DNA from: Triticum aestivum
Lineage: Eukaryota > Streptophyta > Magnoliopsida > Poales > Poaceae
Assembly: GCF_018294505.1 (NCBI RefSeq)
Contig: NC_057809.1
Span: 131,910,979-131,974,978 of the forward strand
Direction of reading: 5' to 3'
Length of the DNA stretch: 64,000 nucleotides
The notes below the pieces were generated by a model. That model made no database searches. It had not been told where the DNA came from and worked only from the letters and a program-made list of their open reading frames with translations. Position numbers and translations under genes: made by a program. Positions within the stretch are counted from its first letter, which is position 1. The number at the start of each line of letters is the position of its first letter. Shown here one piece after another: positions 46,912-57,559 of the stretch.

Positions 46912-47764
46912 AAGCTTGCGATGTAAGCCGTCTGCGGCAGTGGGGTGACAAGACGTGCGAGAGGAGGACGAAAGGCCACGTACACATATGGTTAATAAAA
47001 AATGTTTGCGATTTAATTACCTACTATACCCCCGTCCTGGATTATAAGTAGGATTTAACTAATAAAATACGAATGCATGTCGCCAAAGATTATATTGTTG
47101 GGGTCGTATTTGAACATAGTTTCCAGCTATACAATTTTTGTAACATGCATTAACATTTTTTGGTTAAATTTAAGGTTATATACCAGCAAGCGTTTGCCGG
47201 CAACACACAAGGCTTATTCCATCACAAACAACTCAGATGGATCAACTGTATGCCATGTATCGCACACGCAACTCTAATCTGATTCATTCTTGATGTCTCC
47301 GACATCGCTTGCACAGTTCGTCTTATTTTCCACCTATCATTGTGCCGGCCTTTTCTCGCGTCCCTCGGCAAGCTCTGCTCGTCGTTAGGCGCCGCAGCGC
47401 GCTCTGCTCACCATTAGGCGCCGCGGCGCGCTCTGCTCGCGTCCATCGGCGCGCTGGGCTTGAGGACACATTTTCCTTGCGTGTTCAACTGCTATATGCA
47501 TATATATATATACATAGTTGCTCGCCGTTGAGGCGGTCGCGGAGCGCTCTGCCAGCCATTGGGCATGCGCACGATCACGTCGGGGGCCCCATATGCATGC
47601 GATTCTGCCACGCGCGTTGCCATGTGATGCAGTTACGTGCGGCATGATGGAGTTACGCGCTGCAAATTAGAACTGCCATCAGGGTCTGCCGATATTCCTG
47701 GCCATCCGGCTTCCCCTTTAATTCTCGCGGCCATTATAACCTTAGTCTCTTCAACTTTTTGATC
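46912..47764. other. CACTA H spacer between divergent ORFs
   Basis: This stretch separates the minus-strand ORF (start 46674) from the plus-strand ORF (start 47765), so it could serve as a divergent control region. It has GC-rich CTCTGCTC(G/A)-CGCGC repeats at about 47370-47450 and a TATATATATATA run near 47505-47516 that could act as TATA for the plus-strand ORF. No coding sequence recognised. Confidence 0.4.
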
Positions 47765-48505
47765 ATGCCCCACAACACAACAAGCACACCCACGATGACA
47801 CATAGAGAGGGGATGTCTAGTGGCGCTCCAATGGAGTTCGGCGAGCATAGAGTGGAGACCCACGCGAGGGAGACAGATCTCTCGATGGTGTACACCATCG
47901 ACCCGTCCGTGGTGGACAACTACATCAACAGCGTTGAGCAGTTGCTTTCTCGAGACAAGTACAAGGTGGTCGGCATCAACCTCCAGTACACCGCCTGTCA
48001 TCCCAGCATAGATAAGAAGGTTGTCGTTGCCCAGTTGTGCGTGCACCATCATGTCCTCATCTACCACTACTGCATGGCCACGGAGCCTCGCGACCTTTTC
48101 AACAGGTTTGTCAACAGCACTGACTACAAGTTCGCCACGGTGGAAACCATCGACGATGTAGAAGCGCTCAGTGTTACGAGCTTGGCCTGCAAGAACCTTA
48201 TCGAAATCCGTGACCACTACAAGGTCTGGGGCAGCACGAAGAAGGACTCCCTAGTCGAACTCGCCTCAGCCATCATCTACCCCTACTATGAAAAGATGAA
48301 GCGGGATGCCCAGAGAACAAGTCCCCTATCCTGGCACAGGGCCTGGATGCGGCAACCGGATGAACCTCACCTCGGGTTCGCGGCCAAGAGCGTGTACACA
48401 TGCTACGAGATGCACAAGCGAATCGTTGACATGAGGAAGTGTCTCGTTACCCAAATCAACGAGCTCGGATCGAGCCACAAGCAGAGCAAGCGTCACAAGA
48501 AGTAG
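47765..48505 (+). CDS. RNase D/Werner-type 3'-5' exonuclease-like protein, catalytic residues mostly lost (246 aa)
   Basis: Unbroken, intronless frame from ATG 47765 to TAG 48503. After a 40-residue tail, YTIDPSVVDNYINSV begins a DnaQ-like fold: strand KVVGINLQYT (residues 67-76) sits where family members have G-D-x-E, so D and E are N72 and Q74. VVVAQLCVHHHVLIYHY fits the next strands, TIDDVEAL (D131) the third motif, and GFAAKSVYTCYEM the last motif, where the usual Tyr and Asp are Phe and Ser. Three of four metal-binding acids and the Tyr are gone, so nuclease activity is unlikely; substrate binding may remain. The Lys-rich C-terminus (KQSKRHKK) resembles a nuclear signal. It lies near the right end of CACTA H and may be a captured host gene. 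Confidence 0.62.
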   Translation: MPHNTTSTPTMTHREGMSSGAPMEFGEHRVETHARETDLSMVYTIDPSVVDNYINSVEQLLSRDKYKVVGINLQYTACHPSIDKKVVVAQLCVHHHVLIYHYCMATEPRDLFNRFVNSTDYKFATVETIDDVEALSVTSLACKNLIEIRDHYKVWGSTKKDSLVELASAIIYPYYEKMKRDAQRTSPLSWHRAWMRQPDEPHLGFAAKSVYTCYEMHKRIVDMRKCLVTQINELGSSHKQSKRHKK

Positions 48506-49175
48506 ATGATGATCAGATGATCGTTTATGCTAGTTAATCATGCATTTAATATATAGTTTACTTCATTGGTGTGTGGAAATGTCATGTGTGTAGTAGCCAC
48601 CTATGTAATTATGTGTGTAATAGTTTACTTTGGTGTGTGCAAATGCCATGGTTGTAGTAGCCAACTATGTAAGTGGATGTTTAATTTGATTATGCAACCA
48701 TGTTATTATCGGTCTTCGCACACATTTCTGATTACAGACCTGTTTGTTGCGTATCACACACATCTTGTTATATTGAACCGTTTCTGTCCTCTTGTCTCAA
48801 CACAAACAGTTCATCCGAGTGAACCGCATGCTGTATATCGCACACACCTTTGATCTGGCTGACCGTTTCTTTTGTGTTGCCTAATGACAAACAGTTCATC
48901 CGAGTGAACCGTATGTTGTATATTGCACACACCTTCATCTGGTTCCCGTTTCTTTTGTTCCTCCTCATCCCAAACATTTAACTGAACTGAACCGTATGCC
49001 CTGCATCGCACATGCAACCAAAATCTGAACCGTGTTTGATGCATCCTCCATCGCAAATGTTTTGCACCTTTTTTGACGGGTTTTTTATACCACCGTTTGT
49101 GATTATCGCATCGCACACAGTTTTGTCGAAGGGTCTCTGATCGTAGTGTCGCGTTAGCAGTGTCCTGCAGTAGTG
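48506..49175 (+). repeat. Right subterminal repeats of CACTA H
   Basis: After the exonuclease-like ORF come direct repeats: AAACAGTTCATCCGAGTGAACCG at about 48803 and 48891 (23-bp match), with GTATATCGCACACACCTT/ATATTGCACACACCTT following each, plus further ACCGT(T)/CGCACA units to the right end at 49175. They are the counterpart of the left subterminal repeats. Confidence 0.65.
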
Positions 49176-50124
49176 ATATTGAATCGACCCAATCTTGTAT
49201 GTTATACTTTGTGATCATATCGTCTGAAATCATCTATTATAGCACAAAGTGTTAGCATGTTTGCTTTAGTTACTCACACCATGAGAGTGTATCGGTTACT
49301 TCTTACCAGACGGTGGACTTTGGGCTTGCTCAAACGTCATCTATAACAATGTGATCATAACGACAACTTTTAGGTTCACCAGAAAGTTTGACAAGTGAAC
49401 GAACAGCTCGGGAGTGGGATTTGCTCCTCCGATGATGGAGAGATATTCTTAGGGCCCTCTCGGTGTGATAGCATCAATCATTGTTTGGCCTGACATAGGT
49501 GACTACGTCACGGGGATGCTGGAACACGTCAACGAGAAAGAAGAACAAAACCGGTAACGGGAGCAATGGTATAGTGGGCATGGTGATGACCCAAGAGGAT
49601 ACCAATGCACACCGGGTTTTGTAAAGTATCGCAAAGCAAAGGCAACGTCACATGATAACCAAAGGTTCACTCTAATATCATTCGTGTAATCATAGGGACC
49701 GATATGGATGTCCACGGTTCCGCTATCGGTCATTGAACGAAGGGGTTTCGTTCATGTTTGTGTTTTACCGAACCTACGGGGTGACAAGCTTAAGGTAATC
49801 ACAATCTACTAAGAGTTAGTGGAATGGGAATGATGGGAATGTATTTGTGAAATAGTTTCATTAATATCCGGAATAGTTCTGAGAGGTTCCGGAAGTGTTT
49901 CAGGGTCACCGGAAGGGTTTCGATGAATATGGAGTAATACCGGGTATTACCAATTAATTATATATAGGTGGAAAATGTTCCTGGGGATGTCAAGTTATAT
50001 ATATATAATGCTCTGAAAATGTTTAAAGTATTTTATATATTAATTATATATCAACAGGCCTTAAAAGGCCAAGAAGGGGAAGTAGACTTGGGCCATAAAG
50101 GCCCAAGTGGAAGTGGCGCCCAGA

Positions 50125-51138
50125 TGTCGCTCGAAGCTACGTCGGTATTTCCCCAAAGAGGAAGGGATGATGCAACACAGCGGTGGTAGGTATTTCCCTC
50201 AGATGTGAAACCAATTTTATCGAACCAATAGGAGAACCAAGCAACACAACATAAATAGAACCTACACACAAATAACAACTTCTCGCAACCCGATGTGTTA
50301 AAGGGGTTGTCAATCCCTTCCGGGGTACGACGCCTCAAGATAGGCAAACAGACATGAGGTAAATTTGTAGTAGATTGATAGATCGAACGCCAAATAAAAT
50401 AAGTAAGAATAAATTGCAGCAAGGTATTTTTGGGTTTTTGGTTTAATAGATCTGAAAATAAATGGCAAATAAAAGTACATCACAAAGGCAAATATATGAG
50501 AAAGAGACCCGGGGGCCGTAGGTTTCACTAGTGGCTTCTCTCGAGAAAAATACAAAACGGTGGGTGAACAAATTACTGTTGGGAAATTGATAGAACTTCA
50601 AATACTCATGATGATATCCAGACAATGATCATTATATAGGCACGTCCAAGATTAGTAGACCAACTCCTGCCTGCATCTACTACTATTACTCCACACATCG
50701 ACCGCTATCCAGCATGCATCTAGTGTATTAAGTTCATGGAGAAACGGAGTAATGCAATAAGAACGATGACATGATGTAGACAAGATCTATCTATGTAGAG
50801 ATAGACCCCATCATTTTATCCTTAGTAGCAACGATACATACGTGTCGGTTCCCCTCCTGTCACTGGGATCAAGCATCGTAAGATCGAACCCACTATAAAG
50901 CACCTCTTCCCTTGCAAGATAAATAGATCAAGTTGGCCAAACAAAACCCAAATATCAGAGAAGAAATACGAGGCTACAAGCAATCATGCATAAAAGAGAT
51001 CAAAGAAACTCAAATACTTTCATGGATATGAAAAGAGATAGATCTGATCATAAACTCAAAGTTCATCGGATCCCAACAAACACACCGCAAAAGAGTTACA
51101 TCATATGGATCTCCAAGAGACCATTGTATTAAGAATCA

Positions 51139-51170
<32 letters not shown>

Positions 51171-51735
51171 GAATCCATCTAGCTACTAACTACGGACCCG
51201 AAGGTCTACAAAGAACTACTCACGCATCATCGGAGAGGCACCAATGGAGGTGGTGAACCCCATCCGAGATAGTGTCTAGATTGGATCTGGTGGTTCTGGA
51301 CTCTGCGGCGGCTGGATCAATATTTCGTCGACTCCCCTAGGGTTTTGGGAATATTGGGGTATTTGTAGAGCAAAGAGGTGGTCCGGGGGGCACCCAAGGT
51401 GGGCACAACCCACCAGGGCGCGCCTGGGCCTCCTGGCGCGTCCTGGTGGGTTGTGCTCTCCTCGGAGCACCCCCAGGCGCAGCCAGGGCCCATTATGTTC
51501 CTTCTAGTCCATAAAAAATCCCCGTAAAGTTTCGTGGCATTTGGAATCCGTTTGATATTGATTTTATGTGATGTAAAAAACATGGAAAAAAACAACAACT
51601 GGCACTTGGCACTATGTCAATAGGTTAGTACCAAAAAATGATAAAAGTGACTATAAAATGATTATAAAACATCCAAGATTGATAATATAATATCATGGAA
51701 CAATCAAAAATTATAGATACACTGGGGACGTATCA
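50125..51735 (-). repeat. Gypsy LTR (1611 bp) inside the LTR of element G
   Basis: Minus strand TGATACGTCCCCAGTG at 51735 to TTCGAGCGACA at 50125. The wording (AATACCGACGTAGC, TCTCCTATTGG, GGTTGCGAGAAG) is that of another Athila-type Triticeae LTR. No internal domain is present, so it is a solo LTR, but the flanking bases CCAGA and TCCCC do not form a target duplication. Short frames within it are not genes. Confidence 0.75.
51139..51165 (+). repeat. (AG)n microsatellite
   Basis: 27 bp of uninterrupted AG repeats inside the gypsy LTR. The position corresponds to the CTCTCTC stretch of the LTR on its own strand. It could be polymorphic between lines. Confidence 0.9.
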
Positions 51736-52360
51736 TCCCCCCCCCTTTCCTTGTGGGGGGGGCGAATCCTACTAGGGGTGGGAGTTGGACTCCCCCCTAG
51801 GCCGGCGCACCAAGGGAGGACTTTCCTCCCTTGGTGGCTGCCCTCTCCTCCCTCCTAAACCTATATATACTATAGGTTTTCCACCCTTTTGAATACAAGT
51901 TTTTGGGGTGCCTCTTCTAGTTGATCTAGTTCTAGTTGGTCCTAGAGTAATTAGAGCTAGCCGTAGCCACCTCTAATTCTCATAATTAGAAGCCCAGTTT
52001 GGTTGTAATCTCCTCCCTCTAATTCTCCGGTGACGATTAGCTCTGGATAGCGAAGCGCTACCGGATCATGAAGACCGTATGCTTGCAACCAAGTAGAGAG
52101 GTTGTGCTTTTGGTCTTCTGTTCGAGGGATCGTTCAAGGGCAGTTCGCGCGATCGTCATCATGGTTTGAGGGACTTAGAGCATCATATACACCGACTCTT
52201 CTTATTCCCCTACACTCTGGAGTTGGTAACAATCGTTGATCCCAACCCTTATGCATCTTCATATTGATATCGGTGATCGTAGGTGCGATTTTCTTTGTTT
52301 TCTACTACGTTTCCCAACAAATTTTCCTTACAAAATTCCACTCACCAAATGCGCTTAACA

Positions 52361-53464
52361 TTCTGGCAATGGCGCCAGAAAAGATCCTTGATGACCCACA
52401 ATTATAGGGGATCAACCGTAGTCCTTTCGATAAGTAAGAGTGTCGAACCCAACGAGGAGCAGAAGGAATATGACAAGCGGTTTTCAGCACGGTATTTTCT
52501 GCAAGCATTGAAATTATCGGTAACAGATAGTATGGTAGCAAGTTAATTTGTAACAAGTAACAAGTAACAATAGTAAAAATAGGTGCAGCAAGATAGCCCA
52601 ATCCTTTTTGTAGCAAAGGACAGGCCGGAACGATCTCTTGTAATAAGTAAAATGTTCTCGAGGACACATAGGAATTTCATCTAGTCACTTTCATCATGTT
52701 TGTTTTATTCGCGTTCGCTACTTTGATATGTGGGTGGAATGGTGCTTGGGTGTTTTTCTTACTTGAACAAGACTCCCACTTATGATTAACCCCTCTCGCG
52801 AGCATCCGCAACTACGAAAGAAGAGTTAAGATAAAATCTAACCATATCATTAAACATATGGATCCAAATCATCCCCTTACGGAATAGCGCATAAACTACG
52901 ATTTAAGCTTCTGTTACTCTAGCAACCCATCATCTAATAACTACTCCATAATGCATTCCCTTAGGCCCAAAGATGGTGAAGTGTCATGTAGTCTATGTTC
53001 ACAAAACACCAATAAGGGAATCACAACATACACATATCGAACGAATACCAAATTCACATGATTACTTATGACAAGACTTCTTCCATATCCTCAAAAACAA
53101 AAGCAACTACTTACAAATAATATTCTTGTTCAATACCATAGGGATATTAAATAGCATAATGGATTTGAACATATAATCTTCCACCAAATAAACCAACTAG
53201 CATCAACTACAAGATGTAATCAACACTACTAGTCACCCACAGGTACCAATCTACGGCTTTGATACAAAGATTGAACACAAGAGATGAACTAGGGTTTGAG
53301 ATGAGATGGTGCTGGTGAAGATGTTGATGAAGATTGATCCTCCCACGACGAGAGGGTTGTTGGTGATGACGATGTCATCGATTTCCCCTCCCGGAGGGAA
53401 GTATCCCCGGCGGAATCGCTCTGCCAGAGAGCAAAAGTGCTCCTTCCCAAGTTCAGCCTCAAGA
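52361..53464 (-). repeat. Athila-type LTR (truncated) with primer site
   Basis: The LTR part 52389-53464 is the inverted partner type of 28945-30448: it starts TGATGACCCACAATTATAGG and follows that LTR backwards through the CTTATCGAAAGG-type block, the AGTTGTCGTCAAGC-like and yellow-line AT-rich parts, up to the CTCCCGGAGGG block near 53390. Left of it, on the minus strand, is TGGCGCCATTGCC (52361-52377), a gypsy primer site, so this was a 5' LTR. Its outer 400 bp or so are missing where element I begins, and its internal region is cut at 52320. Confidence 0.78.
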
Positions 53465-53939
53465 TGGTTGGGGAGTCCTGGATTAGGGGTTCCTTGGACA
53501 GCCGGACTATATACTTTGGCCGGACTGTTGGACTATGAAGATACAAGATTGAAGGCTTCGTCCCGTGTCCGGGTGGGACTCTCCTTTGCGTGGAAGGCAA
53601 GCTTGGCAATTCGGATATGTAGATCTCCTCCCTTGTAACCAACTCTGTGTAACCCTAGCCCCCTCCGGTGTCTATATAAACCGGAGGGTTTAGTCCATAG
53701 GACAACAACAATCATAATCATAGGCTAGCTTCTAGGGTTTAGCCTCTACGATCTCGTGGTAGATCAACTCTTGTAATACTCATATCATCAAGATCAATCA
53801 AGCAGGAAGTAGGGTATTACCTCCATCGAGAGTGCCCGAACCTGGGTAAAACATTGTGTCCCCCACCTCCTGTTACCATCCACCTTAGATGCACAGTTCG
53901 GGACCCCCTACCCGAGATCCGCCAGTTTTGACACCGACA
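53465..53939 (+). repeat. 5' LTR of element I (475 bp)
   Basis: Opens TGGTTGGGGAGTCCTGG and closes GTTTTGACACCGACA. A TATATAAA box at 53673-53680 is followed by CCGGAGGGTTTAGTCC. The primer site follows directly. The left end is slightly altered from the expected TGTCGGGG-like start. Confidence 0.8.
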
Positions 53940-53940
53940 T

Positions 53941-53958
53941 TGGTGCTTTCATTGAGAG
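53941..53958 (+). other. Primer-binding site of element I
   Basis: TGGTGCTTTCATTGAGAG one base after the LTR. TGG start and position fit a tRNA primer site. The tRNA was not identified. Confidence 0.6.
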
Positions 53959-53986
53959 TTCAACTGTGTTGTCACCATAAGGTTTG

Positions 53987-56900
53987 ATGGCTCCTTCGAT
54001 CATCGGCAATGATGCGATCCAGGGTGAGGTTTTTCTCCCCGGACAGATCTTCGCATTTGACGGCTTCGTACTACGGGCCAACTCGCTTGGCCATCTGGAG
54101 TAGATCGAGAGCTACGCCCCTGGCCATCAGGTCAGATTTGGAAGCTTGAACTATACTACCGACATCCGTGGAGACTTGATCTTCGATGGATTCGAGCCCA
54201 TGCCAGGTGTGCTGCACAGTCACGACGAGCATGACTTAGCTCTGCCGCCGGACGGTGTTCGGGAGATCACACATGTGGCTACTCCGGCCCTCAATCCGGA
54301 GCAGATCGTGCCATCCGAGGATGGGTGGATGGACCCCACCACGGAGGCCGCACACCCAGCGGCGATAGAGCCGAATACTGACTTCACCCCCTATGAGACC
54401 TATGTTGCCGAACCCTTGGATTCGTCCCCGGCCACAGGCTCCAAACCGCGTGCGCCCGTGCCTATCAAATCTGATTGGGCACCTATCATGGAGTTTACCT
54501 CCACGGATATCTTTCAGCACTCGCCCTTGGGTGATGTGCTAAATTCATTGAGGTCTCTCTCCTTGACAGGAGACCCTTGGCCAAACTATGTCCGGCTTGA
54601 GTGGGAAGCGGACGACGAAGAAATTCATTCCCCACCCACCACCCACTTAATAGCCACTGTCGACGACTTAACCGACATGCTTGATTTCGGCTCTGAAGAC
54701 ATCGACGGTATGGACGACGATGCAGGAGAAGAACAGGAACCACGGCCCACAGGGCGCTGGACAGCCACCTCATCATATGATATATACATGGTGGACACCC
54801 CCAAAGAAAGCGATGTCAATAGGGCAACGGAGGATAATCCCCTCGAGAAGCAATCTAAGCACCGGCGTCATCGGCGCCGCTCTAAGCCCCGCCATAGCAA
54901 AAGCAGCGATACCGGCACAAGAGACAATAACACTGCGGACAGTGCCGAAGACGAAGACAATCCCCTCCAGCCAGGCTTCGAGCGGGAGGATGGGCAAGCT
55001 AGCCCTAAGGAATAGGCGGCAGACGGAGAATCAGAGGATGACAATTACATGCCCCTCTCCGATGACGAGGTGAGCCTCGGCGACGAAGAATTTATCGTGC
55101 CTGAGGATCCCGTCAAGCAGGAGCGCTTCAAGCGCCAGCTTATAGCCATAGCAAAAAGCCTGAAGAAAAAGCAACAGCAGCTTCAAGCTGATCAAGATCT
55201 GCTAGTGGATAGATGGACCGAGGTGCTGGCAGCCGAGGAATACGAACTCGAGCACCTAACCAAAAGTTATCCAAAGCGTAGGTTGCTACCCCAACTCGAG
55301 GAGGAAGCATTAAAGCCTACACTACCAGCGTATGATGCGGCTGACCGGCCACCTCGTGGCCGAGACAAAGCGATTTATCAGCCCGAAGTCCACCCCGCAC
55401 CCCGTCGCCAGTCAAACAAAAACACCAAGGCCCGGGGCAACATGCAGGACCTGCGAGACGTATTGGAAAACAAAGCAGGACATACAAGATCGATCTACGG
55501 ATCACGGGGGCGCGCCCCAACGCATGACGACGACCGTCACGCCGGATATACTAAAAGTAAATCTGGCCGGGCTGAATATAGCAGACAAGACTCATATGAA
55601 CTGCGTCGTGATATAGCCCGGCACAGAGGCGCCGCACACCCCCTATGCTTCACTGCTGAAGTAATGGATCACAAATTCCCAGAAGGTTTTAAATCCGTGA
55701 ATATTGAATCATATGATGGCACAACAGACCCCGCGGTATGGATCGAAGATTTCCTCCTCCACATCCACATGGCCGGCGGTGACGATCTACATGCCATCTA
55801 GTACCTCCCATTAAAACTCAAAGGACCTGCTCGGCATTGGCTCAATAGCCTGCCGGCAAACTCCATTGGCAGTTGGGAGAATTTGGAGGACGCATTCCTT
55901 GACAACTTCCAGGGCACTTATGTGCAACCACCGGATGCCGATGACTTGAGTCACATAACCCAACAGCCAGGGGAATCAGCCAAGAAATTCTGGACTCAGT
56001 TCCTAACTAAAAAGAACCAAATCGTCGAGTGTCCGGATGCCGAGGCCTTAGCGGCATTTAAGCATAACATCCGCGACGAGTGGCTCGCCTGACACCTCGG
56101 CCAAGAAAAGCCGAAGTCCATGGCAGCCCTCACGACACTCATGACCCGCTTTGGTGCGGGCGAGGTAGCTGGCTGGCTCGCAGCAACAACACATCAAGAA
56201 ACCCTGGCAATTCAGATGCCAAAGATAGCAATGGCAGGCCACGTCGCAACAGACACAATCGCCATAACAACGGTGACAACACCGAAGACACGACAGTTAA
56301 TGCCGGATTCAGTGGCTCTAAATCCGGTCAGCGGAAAAAGCAGTTCAAAAGAAGCAATCTGGGCCCATCCATCTTGGACCGCATACTCGATCGTTCGTGT
56401 CAAATTCACTGCACCCCCGATAAACCAGCCAACCACACCAACAGAGAATGTTGGGTGTTCAAACAGGCCGGCAAGTTGGATGCCAAAAACAAGGAAAAGG
56501 GGCTGCATAGCGACGACAAGGAGGAGCCCCGGCCACCGAACACAGGAGGACAGAAGAAATTTCCTCCCCAAGTGAAAACGGTAAACATGATATACGCAAC
56601 CCATATTCCCAAGCGGGAACGGAAGCGCACACTGAGGGACGTCTATGCGATGGAGCCAGTCACCCCAAAGTTCAACCCATGGTCTTCCTGTCCGATCACC
56701 TTCGGTCGCAGGGACCACCCCACCAGTATCCGTCATGGCGGTTCTGCCGCATTGGTCCTTGACCCCATCATTGACGGATTTCACCTCACTCGAGTCCTTA
56801 TGGACGGTGGCAGCAGCCTGAACTTGCTTTATCAGGATACAGTGTGCAAAATGGGTATAGACCCCTCGAGGATCAAACCCACCAAAATCACCTTCAAAAT

Positions 56901-57195
56901 GGGTAGAGGCCTGTTGCACGGGCTCAATAACACTGGAAGTAGTCTTTAGTTCTCCGGACAACTTCCAAAGCAAGGAGTTAATCTTCGATATCGTCCCCTT
57001 CCGAAGTGGCTATCATGCACTGCTCGGACGAACCGCATTTGCCAGATTCAATGCAGTACCGCATTATGCATACCTCAAGCTCAAAATGACAGGAGCTCAC
57101 GGGGTTATAACAGTTAATTGAAACACAGAACGCTTGCTCCGCACGGAGGAGCATGCTGCGGCTCTCGCAACAGAAGCGCAAAAAGCAGCCTTATG
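53987..57195 (+). pseudogene. gag: gag-protease of element I, several stops and two shifts
   Basis: One frame from the ATG at 53987 (MAPSIIGNDAIQGEVFLPG) runs to 56092 with stops near 54100, at 55013, 55799 and 56090. It holds an acidic N-terminal part, a coiled coil (KKKQQQLQADQDLLVDRW), and the gag core (SVNIESYDGTTDPAVWIEDF, ARHWLNSLPANSIGSWENL). After a shift near 56170 come a basic region and CQIHCTPDKPANHTNREC, a Cys/His cluster, then the protease with an intact MDGGSSLNLLYQDT. A second shift near 56900 leads to GYHALLGRTAFARFNAVPHY and the end at about 57195. The catalytic Asp of the protease is kept. The element is decayed but easily read. Confidence 0.83.
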
Positions 57196-57559
57196 AGGCA
57201 AACCGCCAATTCGGTGAAAAAGACCCAGGACACCTTCAAGCGAGTCTGGAGTACCCTGCAAGAGGATCGCCAGGCATGTTTAGAGCTCACCTAGCAATTC
57301 GGCCTCCGTCCTAGTCCCAGTCCTAGTCCCGGACATATTTGTGGAACTCATCGATAGGACGTTCTATCAGTTGAGCTGCAACGGTGCCTTGGTGGCTATC
57401 CTAGCCGATTATCCGGGCCTGCTCCCTGCATCTCATGTTAGTAAAACCGAAGTCCCAACTTCCGAGAAGGATCCCTTTTTTGCACTTCACCCATCACACA
57501 CATATGGTGTCCTACAAGGAAGGCCCTCGGGACGCCACGCCGAACCTGCAGTGACTCAC

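Larger units (their letters stand above)
36174..49175 (+). mobile_element. CACTA DNA transposon H, 13.0 kb, no transposase seen
   Basis: Left end CACTAGTACAATGAGG, right end GTCCTGCAGTAGTG (reverse complement CACTACTGCAGGAC), each next to the same 3 bp ata (36171-36173 and 49176-49178), the 3-bp duplication typical of the CACTA superfamily. The two ends share about 12 of 21 positions by eye. Both ends are followed by many short CACACGGTT/ACCGTTTGTG-type subterminal repeats. The host LTR of element G continues across it. I found no TNP2/Transposase_24-like frame, so it looks non-autonomous. Without the inserted solo LTR it is about 11.26 kb. Confidence 0.85.
35309..52319 (+). mobile_element. 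Copia element G: 3' internal end and a 1.8-kb LTR split twice
   Basis: 35309-35880 is an AT-rich 3' internal region ending GCAAGTGGGAGACTG, the copia polypurine tract. The LTR opens TGTTGGAAATATGCCC at 35881 and closes TACGTTTCCCAACA at 52319. Its pieces are 35881-36173, 49179-50124 and 51736-52319, together about 1.82 kb. The first break holds the CACTA element with a 3-bp target duplication, the second a gypsy LTR. After 52319 the sequence switches to Athila-type leader, so this is a 3' LTR whose flank was replaced. Its start resembles Angela-type LTRs, but the rest is divergent. Confidence 0.82.
53465..57200 (+). mobile_element. Gypsy element I (Tat-like): LTR, gag and protease
   Basis: LTR (53465-53939), primer site, gag starting at 53987 and protease up to about 57195, all on the plus strand. 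After that the sequence passes into material belonging to element J, so RT, RNase H, integrase and the 3' LTR of I are missing. The protease and gag wording is close to the Tat elements D and J. The LTR has lain over the outer part of the Athila-type LTR to its left. Confidence 0.75.

Noticed and set aside
54236..54997. Minus-strand frames opposite the gag N-terminus of element I
   Set aside because: Composition follows the acidic gag codons on the plus strand; no start context or domain.
56212..56973. 253-codon minus-strand frame
   Set aside because: Antisense to the gag zinc region and protease of element I; no domain content.
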